Below the pieces are notes generated by a model. That model had not been told where the DNA came from and did no database searches. It saw only the letters and a list, made by a program, of their open reading frames with translations. Positions 43,201 through 55,500 of a stretch of DNA of 64,000 nucleotides are shown piece after piece (position 1 is the stretch's first letter; each line of letters opens with the position of its first letter). The stretch is from Ciona savignyi. Lineage: Eukaryota > Chordata > Ascidiacea > Phlebobranchia > Cionidae. Location: positions 83,143 to 147,142 of the forward strand of contig CH002951.1 of the NCBI GenBank assembly GCA_000149265.1. The letters run 5' to 3'. Position numbers and translations under genes: made by a program.

Positions 43201-46200
43201 ATTTTATAAATCATCTCTTTGCAATAATAACTTTTGTTAATCTTATCTTAATTAAAAAAACAAAGTGTGACATTGCTAACTACCACTCGCTGAGGTGTTA
43301 ATTGCTTTGATTATTGATTGGTGGTTTTGGCCGTGTTGAGCCTATCTACTTTCAGGATAGAATGACAATCTTGCTACCCAAATTTGTTCGCTGCCATTTG
43401 TTTATCTGATTTTAATTTATGAAACCCTTGTTCTTTTTTAACACAACATTAAAAATATCTAAATCCTTTTATCTTTAAACAAAAGTTTTTAAACACTCAC
43501 TGTTTTGCACATAGAAATACTAAAATGTCAGTATATCAATGCGATGAAGCGTCATTGTCTTTAATGTCAATTTCATTGCACACATGTTGTTCATTGCACA
43601 CATGTTGTGTTTAAAATTAACCACAGATTTACCACAATCATAATATTAGCATGTTTCACAATGTATTTTCTAATCAAATGTGATTGGCAAGTAAATTAAA
43701 ATGCTTAGTGAAAATAAGCTAGTGCCGGTTTAATCACCACTTTAGGTCTTTTTTGAAGACACATGAAAAATATCAACTCTCACTATGCATAGTACACAAC
43801 ACACACTTGTATTATGCACTAAAATAGGCCTTTGCAGTTATAAACATGTATACCAGTGTTTAAACATAGAAATACCTAAAACCTATTGTAAGTATGACAC
43901 AAAAATTTCTTATCAGTAACAAAAAGTCTAGATTGTGACATATGAAGATTTTTTAGTAGTTTTTTTTCAGAAGTGCAATGTCCCATTTCCCAATTGCTAG
44001 TTTCAACACTAGATTCATTTACACATACACACATCTAAAAGTCGAACCTGAATATTTGTGTAATATCCAGCATTGATTCCATGTACTTCCTTTTCCAACT
44101 TTTGTATAAATCCATGTTTTAACTTTATATTAATAAAAATAATTATTTAGGTAATTTTTTTTCTAGTTTCATCACGGGCAGTTACGACCGTACATGTAAA
44201 GTTTGGGACACCGCCAGTGGGGAGGAACTGCAAACATTAGAAGGTCATAGAAATGTGGTGTACGCAATCGCATTCAATAATCCCTATGGGTGGGTGAAAG
44301 TGATAACATATTTTTCAATTTACCAAGCGACACTTTTCTACTTTTTTTTTTGTAATTGAAAAGGGAAATGTTTTTAAACATTACTAAATATAAATTTTTA
44401 TTAAATTAAAAAATAAAATTGATGTGCTATTATCTCATTTATTGCAATTTATATGTTTAATCAAATGTATATAATCATCAGAGATAAAATTGCAACTGGA
44501 AGTTTCGACAAGACTTGTAAATTATGGAACGCATCAAATGGGCAATGCTATTTTACTTATCGAGGCCATACAGCTGAAATAGTCTGTTTATCTTTTAACC
44601 CACAAAGTACAGTTGTTGCCACTGGATCCATGGATGCCACATCCAAGTTATGGGATGTACAAACTGGCTCTGAACTGGCCACTCTATCGGTAAGTGTGGA
44701 AATTTGATTTTGCATATATCCTATCTAGTCTTTTGCTACTGTACGATTAACTAGATGGTTGCGTTCAAATTTAAGTTACACATTGCGCTTGGTACATAAT
44801 TCCGGACTCTGAATCAATAAATATATTAGTGCTTCATTCATGTGGGTCAATTTCCAGGGTCATTCTGGTGAGATAATATCTCTGGCTTTTAACTCTCGAG
44901 GTGACCAGTTGTTGACTGGTAGTTTTGACCACACAGTGGTGTTGTGGGATGTAAACACTGCTCAACAAACCACCACGTTGATTGGACATCGAGGGGAGAT
45001 ATCCACTGCACAATTTAACTACGACTGCTCACTCGTTGCTACAGCTTCTATGGACAAATCCAGCAAGGTAAAATTGCACTTTATAAATCCAAGGGTGTGG
45101 GTTAAGGTGGCCTAAAATGTGGGTTAAAAGGGTGGTTGCATCACCCATAGTTTAATCTTTTAAATTCAAAATGAGTAGAAGGAACATTTTTTAGATAAAT
45201 TATTTAGCCCAGATTGGGGAGAATTACTAAATTGAATTTTGGTATTTTGAGTTCTTTGATTTAATCAACAGCCAACCAAGCCCTTTATCCTTCAGGACTT
45301 GGGCTGACTTGACTGCTATATCCTGGATCCATGTTAGCTCGGGGCGCTGGAGTAATGGGCCTCCTATGGCCTAAATTACTGGTCCCGGTGGCTGCCGTGG
45401 ACCCGCCCATATTAATGAATGAAGCCCTTTATTGTAAAGGTGGAGAAACATCTAGTTAAATAACCATTTCAGTTAAATTGTTTAAAACCTAATTTTACAC
45501 CGATGATAAGGAGTAGTACTAGTGCAATTGGCAGTTGTCCTACCACTCTTAACTTCATACACTGGTTTTGATACCTTTTGTAACAAAAATGCCATCAAAT
45601 TTTTTAACTTAACCATACCATGATGACCTATCTATCATGAAAATTACCTTTAGTTATGGGACATACGTACGGGACAATGCATTGGAACATTGCGAGGCCA
45701 CAGTGATGAAGTATTTGATATTGGTTTCAACAGCACTGGTCAACAAATTGTTAGCGGATCGGCTGATGGTAAGGGATTATTGAGTTTCGAAATTGTTTAA
45801 TATTGCCGGATTTAATTACTTGGTGACACCATCAGGTCTATTTATATAAAATAATATGCTAGTACAGGATAGCTTGTTTAGCTTATAGTTTATTGTCGCA
45901 TTCTACACCATTTTGCTGGTTGGCTGAGATGCACATACCGTTATTCGTTGTCTTATACTTGGGGATGAACAAAAGTATCCTATTTTGTCTACAAATTTTA
46001 TTTGAATATGACTGCATTCATGATGTTCTCGTGAGAGTTTTAGAGTGATATCAAATAAAAATTACTAGGGCAGCTGTATTAATAATGTGGCTAAATATTT
46101 GCGCAGTTGTTTGTTAAATCATTGTTGTTTTAACCACTGGTGGAATTTCATTTTAAGTTTTTGTCCCACTTAAATCTTAATGCCTGCTCCCTCCCTCAGT

Positions 46201-47036
46201 ACTGGGTCGTGCTTGCACACTTTTAGTCCAGTTGTTGATATAAACCTAGCAAACTGCCCAATTACTAAATTGTATCATTCCACAACAGGCACAGCAAGAA
46301 CTTATGATGCCGGCACACAGAAATGTTTGCATGTGTTCGAAGGTCATGAAGGAGAGGTATCCAAAGTATGTTTCAATCCACAGGGCCAGCGCATTCTTAC
46401 TGGCTCCACTGATAAAACTGCACGACTTTGGGATGCAAATATTGGTTAGTATTTTGTGCAGCGCTGTCTTGAGTGATCCATTTCTGCATTGTTGAAATTT
46501 GTTTTTTTTGTGTGTTTGCCATCATACATAGTTTGTTCAGACAAACTAATTTTGCTAATATTTTTCTAACCTATTTTTAAATAAAGAACCTGTAAAGTAT
46601 AAATTCTCTGTCAAAGTAACCGGTGGGTTTAGCATAGTGCTAGAAAACCTAATCTATTTTAGGTTGATTTCAACCTAGATGACATGATTTCTTAGTTGAG
46701 TCTTTGGTCAAGGCACTCAACGAACAGTGCCTTGCTTTAGCCGACTTGATTGCTTATATTGTAGAAACAGTAATATTAAATACTAAAACACTAAGTAGGT
46801 GTGACACACTAACTTAAATAAAGCATGGTTGAATTTGATAAACACCTGTGTCTATGTTCTTACTTTGTTTTCTGAGAATATATTTTATTTTAGACCTACT
46901 GAATATATTTCCCATAGGAGAATGCTTGCAAGTGTTTGAAGGCCATACAGATGAGATATTCAGCTGTGTGTTCAACTATGAGGGAGATATTATACTTACT
47001 GGAAGTAAAGATAACACTTGTAGAATATGGAGATAA
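40284..47036 (+). CDS. DAW1: DAW1 (WDR69/ODA16), dynein assembly factor with WD repeats
   Basis: Cytoplasmic adaptor that delivers outer-arm dynein to cilia by intraflagellar transport (Chlamydomonas ODA16). Exons: 40284-40323, 42284-42448, 42773-42884, 44167-44289, 44482-44689, 44858-45067, 45654-45768, 46289-46444, 46918-47036, giving 415 aa, the usual family length. Seen: exon 1 encodes only [13 protein letters not shown] plus one base, matching the human start [15 protein letters not shown] linker helix region follows, then successive WD repeats ending in WD dipeptides: [90 protein letters not shown], and [12 protein letters not shown] at the terminus. All nine exons are phase-consistent. 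Intron 1 (2.0 kb) contains inverted-repeat elements. Tail-to-tail with the gene at 47928-50245. Confidence 0.97.
40504..40706. mobile_element. MITE-like inverted-repeat element in DAW1 intron 1
   Basis: Left arm GGTACCTCTAAATACTACAG, right arm CTGTAGTATTTAGAGGCACC: near-perfect inverted repeats of at least 25 bp around about 150 bp. Exact ends and target duplication are obscured because copy B of the CCCGTATGG family inserted into or beside its right end. Confidence 0.8.
40715..41091 (-). mobile_element. CCCGTATGG-family element, copy B, inverted
   Basis: 377 bp, ends CCAGTATGGAAAGTACGG and TACTTTCCATACGGG, flanked by a perfect CTTACAGG duplication (40707-40714, 41092-41099). Same body as copies A and C in reverse orientation. 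In DAW1 intron 1. Confidence 0.92.
41335..41578 (+). repeat. Diverged tRNA-SINE in DAW1 intron 1
   Basis: Contains TTACTAGCTAGTCGGTTGTG, AATAGCTCCGGTAACCTG and GATAAACATGAATATCCTAT in SINE order; the head is degraded. Confidence 0.75.
42885..44166. other. DAW1 intron 3
   Basis: 1.3 kb, AT-rich. No gene or bounded element seen. An 18-bp tandem duplication (TTCATTGCACACATGTTG) lies near 43573-43607. Confidence 0.5.
45289..45424 (+). mobile_element. Short retroposon-like insertion in DAW1 intron 6
   Basis: About 135 bp, GC-richer than its surroundings, with GGTCCCGGTGGCTGCCGTGG and a run ending ATTAATGAATGA. It is bounded by direct repeats AAGCCCTTTAT (about 45278-45288 and 45424-45434). Duplication length and the short 3' repeat suggest target-primed retroposition (truncated LINE or SINE). 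Family unknown. Confidence 0.6.
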
Positions 47037-47889
47037 ATATGCAAACTATTTCGCTGCTAATGTTTTATGCTTCCATTGTTCAATGCTATTTCTAGGAACT
47101 GTGCATTTAAATATACATGCTTTATCTAAAGGAAGTAGTTTTTAGAGTAATTTATTCAAATTCTGTGTTATCATTTTAAATGCGAATTTATTTTAGTTGT
47201 ATTTAATGTTTTATGTTTGCTAGTTAGTTTTGTTTGTTATCCATGTAACTGAAAAGGTTATACAATTTTATATAAATTCTTGATGTTTCAGCAAAAAAAG
47301 TTGTTTCAAATGAAAATATCTTACAAAACCACCATGTTGTATAATTTAATCACAACAAAATTTTAAGCCAAAAATTGTATCAAATTATATGAAAAAAAAT
47401 ACTGCGAAACTGTTTGTTTCTTTTTAATTGTGTAATGTACCTTAAAATGTTGTTGTCTTTTTTTAATATAAATATGTATATCTTCCAGTTTGGATTCATA
47501 TAAAAGTAAAACAGAATTTTTTTGTAAAACATACTAAACTGTGAAACTACAACTGTTGGTGCTTATCTTTTAAATTTAGTGTTATTTTGACGTACTTGTC
47601 TTCAACATGGACCCTGTGTGCCTTTTACAATAATGGTATCAATTTCAGTTTTTTTTAATAAGCCTCAACTAATCTATATTTTATATAAACTTCAAAACAG
47701 TCGCTTAAAAATTCCTGGTTGTTTCCTGTGTTTAGTGGTTTTGGGGGATTGAACAGATAGGCATATGATCAACTAGGGAAAATAATTCAAATTTTACAAA
47801 ATGGCTGTGAAAGTAATGACCTAACTGTTGATTACCTTTACCCGACCTGGTCCAATAATATTACATTGGGACCTTCCCAGGTTAGGTGT

Positions 47890-47916
47890 TTATATATATA
47901 TATATATATATATATA
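47890..47916. repeat. TA microsatellite
   Basis: About 13 TA units between the DAW1 end and the stop codon of the minus-strand gene at 47928. Confidence 0.95.
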
Positions 47917-47927
47917 AAACTTAATAT

Positions 47928-50245
47928 TCAGGTTTCAGATGTATTGTCGCTAGGTTTTAACATCAGTAACTGGAACAACAAGGGGGGATGCGGGTCTCCA
48001 TTGCTCCAATCTTACCACCACATCTATTTCCTCAGTTTTTTTCCGAAGCTCTTCTTTGACTTTGTATGGTTTTCTATGAAGGTCAATTGGTTTGAGCAAG
48101 CTTAAGTGACCCAGTAATTTAAATATTGTTTTTTGAATTGATGGTCCGGCCCGATGGTCTAGCGGTTAAGTGCGTCGCCTTTCAATCGAAAGGTTGCAGG
48201 TGCGAAACTGGTCGCTAGTTAGTCGGTTGTGTCCTTGGGCAAGGCACTTTACGGACATTGCCTGAATCCAGCGGATTAATGGGTTCTACCAAATTGAAGG
48301 AAATAAGTGTCTATCACATACCACACACTGCAATAGCTCCGGTAACCCGACGATGGGCGCGAGGTCATCTGACGATTGCCCGTGTGATAACCCCCTAGGT
48401 TTTCCCATTCACGGGGATAAACATGAATATCCTATCCTATCCTATTTACAAGGATATATATACAAAGATTAAAGCAAGATTTCAGTGCAACTTGTGGCAA
48501 ATTACTGCTATTTTAGATTTAAAAATAAACTTACCCTGGGACTGTGGCTGTTTCAAAAATCGGAATACTTGTTCTCTCTTCCTTGGGTTGAAGACCTCTG
48601 GAAAATAATTATACCCACTTAACAGCTTGCCTGAGTAGAATAAAATCCACTGCAAGTTTTGTTCAAGAATCTCGGAATATGAATAAAACTTATTAGTTTA
48701 TAAAATACAGGTTACAATGTAACTTATTTAAAATCTTGTTTTTTTATTAGTGTGGTTGGTTAATGTTTTAAAGTTTTATCTGGATTGTATATTATATCAT
48801 GTTAAGTCTCTAGTCCAGTTAGAAGTGATAAGTTTTTAGTACAATTTATTTAAAAGCTTAAATTATTTTTTTATATTGGATATTTAAAGTGTTTATAATT
48901 GTAAGTGCAACAATAATTCTAACATGAACAATCACTACATAACCTAATGTTCACAGTTATGCTGTTGGGGACACCCTGACATTGTGTACTACACACTTTT
49001 TGTTTTGGTTAGTATTTTAGCGTTTATATAAATACCTACTAGCCTACTCACCCAAAATTCACCACGGGCCTTGTTGAGCCAAACTTGTGGAAATCAACTG
49101 AATATTCGGCTGCATGGTAAGGTTTATCACCATGCGATGCTTCACCTATATTGTTCCTTGGATCTGACACAAGACCATGCGAACCAAACCTTAGTGTATC
49201 TGTTATTTCTGTGTTCGATAACTGCGATGCTTTGTGCGTGTCATTGAACAATGTCACTTTACCTTTACCATAAACCAGTGGGATTCCGTGTGGAGGGTAA
49301 AACTTGTATTCTTTTCTGGTCGATATGTTATGTTGTTGAGGAAAGTGCCGTATTGTTTTCAGTGGTGGGTGAAAAATTGTTTCGAGTTGGTCTTTCTTGA
49401 TGGGTTTTGGTGAAGGTAACCATCGTAATCTTGAGCTCCAATCTGGTCCACATCTGTTATTAATAATAGAGAAAAAAAACTTTTATTTAAAATGATTTAT
49501 CTGGTATCTACAACAAATTACATGCAGTGTTTTAAGCAGTACATCTTAAAGCATATCTAGAAAAATGAAAAGAATTGGGTATTTAAGTTTATTTATATTA
49601 TTGGAAAACGCAAGGACATTGACACACCGTTATCAACAGAATACCTTGAAAATACTTAAAAGGAGTATTACACACGAGTTATCGTTAGATTCACACCCAC
49701 TGTTGGGTTATTGGAAATATTGCTGTATTTTGTATATGATTGAGCCGTTTTTTGACACAGCAAAACCTAATAATCCAGTGGGTTCAGAAAATGGCCAATA
49801 ACAGCTTTGCCAAAGGACACAATCAACTTACTAAACTATCAACTAAAAAACTAACAGCTTTGCCAAAGGACACAATCAACACTATCAACTAAAAAGGTGG
49901 ACAAGTAAAACAAACCTTTTTTTATAAACAACAACGAGTTACTTGCAATTTATTGATAGGCTCAATAGTACAAAATATTCTGATATAACCAGTGGTACCT
50001 TTATCACATACTTAAAGTACCACTTGCCTCATAGTATGAAATCGTTTTAATATTATTTCTGCCGTGGTATATTAAAAAAAACGATTATCAGACAGACCTA
50101 CTAATATTTACTGTGTATAGGAGACTTTAATATGCTCAGCATGTGGTTTGTATACAGCCTCCTTTCCTCTGCCATGTGGGATGTACAATCGACCTCTTCC
50201 ATTTCTTTTCAATGGTGTTTTATTTTCAGTGGGATTCTCTTCCAT
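47928..50245 (-). CDS. Unrecognised 241-aa protein, possible ciliary protein
   Basis: Exons in transcript order: 50112-50245, 49052-49453, 48535-48597, 48016-48100, 47928-47969; phases agree and the total is 726 nt. Seen: hydrophilic, rich in Pro, Lys, His and Tyr, no signal, no membrane helix, no zinc finger. Short motifs: GRGRLYIPHGRGKEAVY near the start, EYKFYPPHGIPLVYGKGKV and DKPYHAAEYSVDFHKFGS in the long second exon, and a Lys/Glu helix (YKVKEELRKKTEEIDVV) near the end. The short disordered P/Y-rich style recalls microtubule inner proteins of cilia and sperm, but I cannot name a family. An acceptor-like TTTCAG ends only 8 nt before the ATG, as for a spliced-leader site. A SINE sits in intron 3. 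The last 13-codon exon and the exon at 48016-48100 (acceptor CTTAAG) are the weakest parts. Confidence 0.75.
48145..48447 (+). mobile_element. tRNA-derived SINE, full length
   Basis: Near-intact copy: TCCGGCCCGATGGTCTAGCG, GGTTGCAGGTGCGAAACTGG, TTGGGCAAGGCACTTTACGG, ACGGGGATAAACATGAATAT, TATCC tail. It lies between exons 48016-48100 and 48535-48597 of the minus-strand gene, so antisense to it. Confidence 0.94.
49705..49890 (-). repeat. Degenerate SINE fragment with a short direct repeat
   Basis: The part GGAAATATTGCTGTATTTTG and AATCCAGTGGGTTCAG..GCCAAAGGACACAATC reads as an inverted SINE. The block AACAGCTTTGCCAAAGGACA occurs twice about 52 bp apart (49801 and 49853), a local duplication. 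Confidence 0.6.
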
Positions 50246-51456
50246 TTTCAGTTCTGAAACATGGAATGTTTTTATTTATGGACCAATGTATTGGTAAATA
50301 AAGCTAAAGAAATAACACATTTATGCAAGCTTAAAATTATACTGTAAAATTAATTTACTTGGTATAGTTTATTAAAGTTTTTAAAAAGAAATTTTCTCGA
50401 AATTTAAATTTTTTAATACGGTACTTGTTCATAGTTTTATTGCCATAGCCTACATACCAGTATATTATATGGTGAATAGCGTGCAGATTAAAGTTTAACC
50501 AAATTTATCAGCGAGATCTTAGCAAATATAATACATCTGAAAAATAGGTCTTGCAGCTATTTTTATAATCATACAACTTTTTAATTCGGGGATTTTAGTA
50601 CTGGCTTTCCCTTGTTACTATGTCAACGGCACTTAAGCGAATTTAATAAAGTGGTGCCCAATTGTTTTTTCATGTACATTATGCATTTTGTGAATATTTG
50701 GTTTTTTGATTAATTATAATATCCTAACAAGATATTATAATCTATTATAATTAAAAGTGGCATTATTATTTAACATTAGTTGAAAAATACGTTTTGTTTA
50801 GTTAAACATTATGTTAGTTTCAAATCATTATAAAAGTCAAGTGGCAGCATTGCCGTATTTATTGTTACCATTGAAAACTGGCCAGTGAGCACTCAACCGT
50901 TGATCAATAACTGTAGACCGGTAAGTTTAAATTTAAGTCATGTAATAAAATAGAAGTTAAATCTAAAAAGAAGGAAACTATATCAACTATATACTAAATA
51001 AAAATTTTAAGGCCGAGTTAGTAAGAATAGTATTGAGGTTAAAATTATCGTTTGGGTTGTATTCACTGAATTCGTAGTCCGCTCTCTGTCATGCCCCAAG
51101 ACAAAACCGACCAAGATTATGAAACAACTCTTACAGAAGGGAAAGAGAAAAGGACGGAAACTGTTTACTAAAACTATAAAAACGAATTGTAACCTTGCCC
51201 TAAACAATTATTTCAAGCCCAGAACTAACTCTTAATTCCAAACCCAGGGTTAGCCCCTTATCTCGTATTAAAAGTATGGCAATGGCAATGGTTGCATAAA
51301 ATCTGTAAGGCTCTGTTTTTTTACTGGAATTCAAAAGATTTTGGCTATGCCACAACATTTTGTACACTCGGTAACTAGAGAACAGTGCATTTTAACTAGT
51401 TGAATTAATTGAAATGTTATACGTTAAAGCTTGGCTAATGGACATCATACCTCATG

Positions 51457-51845
51457 CCCGTATGGAAAGTATGTCAATTTTCGACCAGATCTCGAGTGTA
51501 CACGCGTCAAATATTTAATTGTGCAGTGTGCAAACGTCTAAGAGTGCACACTTCAAGTGTGCTCACAATCTCCTTTTCATTACTGTTTTACCAAAATCTT
51601 TAAAAAACGTATTATTCTATCCTCAATTTTTCGTGTCCGTCAGCTAACGTATCTATCTACATAAAAAAAACGTACTGACAGTAAATTATCCGAGGTCCAG
51701 AGGTAGGTTTACAGGTTTGTTGAAAATTATACGATGTTTATGTTTAAACATCGCCAGCTTGTGAGCATGTGTGAAATTACCCAAGTGTGCAAAGACGCGG
51801 GGGTAAAAAAAACTCGAGTGTGCAGCTGCCGTTTTTCCATACTGG
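51457..51845 (+). mobile_element. CCCGTATGG-family element, copy C
   Basis: 389 bp, ends CCCGTATGGAAAGTATG and TTTTTCCATACTGG, flanked by a perfect ACCTCATG duplication (51449-51456, 51846-51853). Very close to copy A over its length. Confidence 0.93.
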
Positions 51846-52534
51846 ACCTCATGCCCACATTCGGCTTGCCTTTAGCTTTTACAGTGTATTTATGTCACTT
51901 TTAAGTTTACACCAACTCTTTTGACATCCCAATATTAAATGATGAAAAGACATAATTACAAACCTTATCCCATATGTGCTAACCCACTCCTGTGTTTTTA
52001 ACTCTCGGGTATGTAAGCGCTTAAATGATTGACAGATGGATACCAAAGTTTTAATTGGATGTTTGGAAGGTGAATGTTTAGTTATCACCATCCTGATTCT
52101 GGCCACCGAAGTATGTAATTATCATTCGCTAACTGATTTTTGACTACCCAAGTTTAAAAATTACACAGCAATTACAGATGTATGGTGAAATAGTTACTTA
52201 GAATCTGGCATTGCTTATCCTTTTTGTAAACATATACCGTTTTGTCATTATGGCAGAAAAAATCCTTGTTTATATATTAGAGGATTAGTGTCAGGGCTGG
52301 AGGTAGAGTGAGTTCTGGGAAAATTGGTATTGGGGGCAGGGTTGGAATTTGTTTTCATACTTTAAGTTAGCAATTTACTTCCTTCCAGTCCCTTCTCCCC
52401 TATAATGCAAACACATTTCGCTTTTTTATCAGCTAGTGATGCTATTTAAAACTAACTCTCTTTTTTTGGTGTTTCATTAAATAGAAAGTTTAGGAGTAGT
52501 AATCTACCATAGGCTATAGAATTTTATTTCAGTT

Positions 52535-52548
52535 AAAAATCTGCGGAA
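52535..52548 (+). promoter_or_regulatory. Candidate spliced-leader acceptor before CFAP298 ATG
   Basis: ATTTTATTTCAG precedes the start codon by about 15 nt. Ciona trans-splices a short leader to many mRNAs at such sites. An ordinary acceptor of an upstream non-coding exon would look the same. Confidence 0.4.
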
Positions 52549-55500
52549 ATGGTTCGTCTACACGTTAAACACGGAGAAGAGAGTCAATTTTTATATGAAA
52601 CAACAGTGACAGTTGAACTTGATGTCTTGGTTATGGAACTTCAACATTTATATAATGGAAGACTTAAAATTGAGCGCATTTGTTCAGGTAAGGTTGGTCT
52701 CAAAATTTGTAAGTACCTAAGTCACTTGTATGGGGGAAATTCACTGTGGGGAATATAAATATTTATAACTTGTTATTCCGGAGACTTTGATTAAATGCTG
52801 CTTGTTATTGGTCCAATCTGGAAAAATGGGACACATATTGTTTTGTCCTTTTTTTGTGCAAAAGGAGTCATGGTATCGCAATAAAACTTTGTCATTATTT
52901 AGACAACATGGTTTAGATTTGCCCAAACAATAATTTCGGGTAATAAATTCTAGGGGATTTCCCTGAGACTGTAAAAACCAAAACTTTATTTTTCTAAAAA
53001 ATAGCTTCTTTTTAGCATAGCGCTAGAATAGCTGCAGCAACTTTATTCAGATTTGGTGAATGTTAGTGCAGTAGCAGCTGCTGTACCAATAAGAAAAAAA
53101 GAAATAAAACAGTCTCAGGGAAATACCCTAAAAATTATGATTTGTTCCTAAATCATGATTGTGACAGGCATGCCATATCGCCCTGACACCTCTAACAAGG
53201 AGTCGTCATATCAGATTAAAACTTTAAGGTTTGTTAGATAACCCAGATATAAAAAAACAGAAATTTATGTTCTAAACCCAGGGTAATTCCCCAAAGGAAT
53301 TTAGTTTTATTTCACAACAGCGCTTGACACAAAAAACATAGAACCTGCTAAAGTAACAAACATTTATTTCAGACTTACCCATGATACATAGAGAAAACGC
53401 TACATTGTAAACTAAACAACAAACAAAAACAACATGCGATCTGTTTGGTTTTTAAGATTAATACGTAGGCACACTATGAAATGAGTTAAAATGTTACATT
53501 TCATTTAAAATCATTACTGGTACGTCATTACACAAATTTAGAATAATTGCCGTAACCTTGACTGATGTTTCTGTGTTGGATTATTTGTGTCACAGTAATT
53601 AGTAAATAAATTATTTATTTTATTTAACTTTAACATAATAAAAGGGTTTACTTGCCTAAGATAAAATTTTTTTCGAAATATTGGATACAGCTGATGCATA
53701 AGTACAGAATTACAATGCATACTGCTTTGTGCAATAAATATCTTATTTCATGCAATTATTTGGTGTTTCATATATTTTTGGTAATTTTAAATTAGTATAA
53801 ATCTCACTGAGAAAAGAGCAATTTAACTTAAAAATAGTTAAATTTCAGTGAGACATGTGCAGGATGTGTGCTCTTACCATTATGATTATTTTGTTTTACA
53901 AATAGTTGGTGGTTAAAACATGGTTGGCACTCTCTAGTAAGATGACCAATGTGTTATAAAAAATACCAATACAGTTCTATTTATGCTTGTTTAAATTTGA
54001 TTTTTATCTGACCTACCTTTTCAGAAATGGAATGTCTTGCTAAGCATGGAATATTACTCCCCCCTAATATGATGGGTCTCACTGATGATCAAATTGTTGA
54101 ACTCAAATTGAAAGATGAATGGGCTGACAGGTTTGTTTATTTTGTTAGATTGAGTGTCTGTTGTTCAATACACATTGCAGACAGAAAATTCTGCGTCATG
54201 AATCTAAACCAAAAAAATGATAAAAGGCACAGACAGGAACATATTGATTAGAAATTAGACAAATGTTGCTCAGCAAATATTTATCCTGAAGAGTATAAAT
54301 CACTTTTTTAATCTGTAGCCTATTGGAATACTAGTATACAATGATTTGCTGATGCTAATAAAAATATCATAATGCATAATTTATTTTGTCCCAACAGGAC
54401 TTATTGATGGATATTTTCTCCACAGATGTATACCAAGTGGGGGAGCCTCATTTTGCAAGGATGATATTGGAAGAAGAAACGGCCAAGCCCCCAGTACCAA
54501 GATGGCTGATCTTCTTACCAAAACTATAAATGAAGCCAAAGCTAACATCAGCAAAGTGGGTATATTTTATTAAAGCTTAGTTTAGTTTTTTTAACCGTGG
54601 TTTGTGACAACTACCTTTAGTATAAAAAATAGACCCTTAGTACAGATGTGTCTTTGTACATATCTAATCAGAATCTGATGTACATATATTTAATGATGGA
54701 CATATTTTTTAAACTGGGACGAAGAAATTCACCTTAAAAGATTTATACATTGTAAACATTGATAACTCATTGGGAAAATCTGTGTACAGAGGATTTATCA
54801 CAGTCACCATCAGATAACTTGTGCTAACTTCTGTTATTGAAGCTATTGCAGTGTGTTGAATACCCGAAATTTTTGTTCCCTCAGTCAGCCACTAATTTTA
54901 AGCAACATCCGTTAATTGTCTTGACCAGGTCACACCTAACTAGCCAGTTGTAGGAGTCGCTTGAATAAATTTTTAGCTGAATCTGACAGTCCGGACCAAA
55001 TTATTTTTTTATTTTAAAGCTCAAATATTAAAGCTGTATGTGTAAATTTCCTTGCTCGAGCCCAACATTGCTAAGTATAACTGGCAAAATTATTCCCAAT
55101 AGAAACTTGTTGAGGCTAATTCTGTGATGACAAGAAAGATAATAAAAGACACCATTGATGAATTGTGTGGGGCAGTTACAATTGTTTATCCCATGGGACT
55201 TCCCCCACATGACCCAATCAAAATGGAGTTTGATGGAGAAGAAGATTTGTCTGGTAAACATTTTATATATTTTATGTTGCATACCATACTGTAAAAAACA
55301 TGTACTTTTCAGCCAGTCTGCTTTGCACTTTCATTTGTCGTATATACAGTTTTATTTATAGCTGTAGATCAATGATTACAACACTGCAATATCATGAATT
55401 TTTTTTAAAATACAAACTTTAATGGAAAATCATGCAATAGAATTTTCAGCAGCGTGTCTTTTACGGGGAATCTGGTTCTATTTATTTTGATAATGATTTT

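Larger units (their letters stand above)
50246..52548. other. Shared intergenic region between the unknown gene and CFAP298
   Basis: 2.3 kb between divergent start codons, so it should contain both promoters. Holds copy C of the CCCGTATGG family (51457-51845). I see no clean RFX X-box; CFAP298 has GCAAACACA at about 52408, a weak forkhead-like match. Confidence 0.6.

Noticed and set aside
47866..48105. Plus-strand open frame of 79 codons
   Set aside because: Runs through the TA microsatellite and antisense to the exons of the minus-strand gene.
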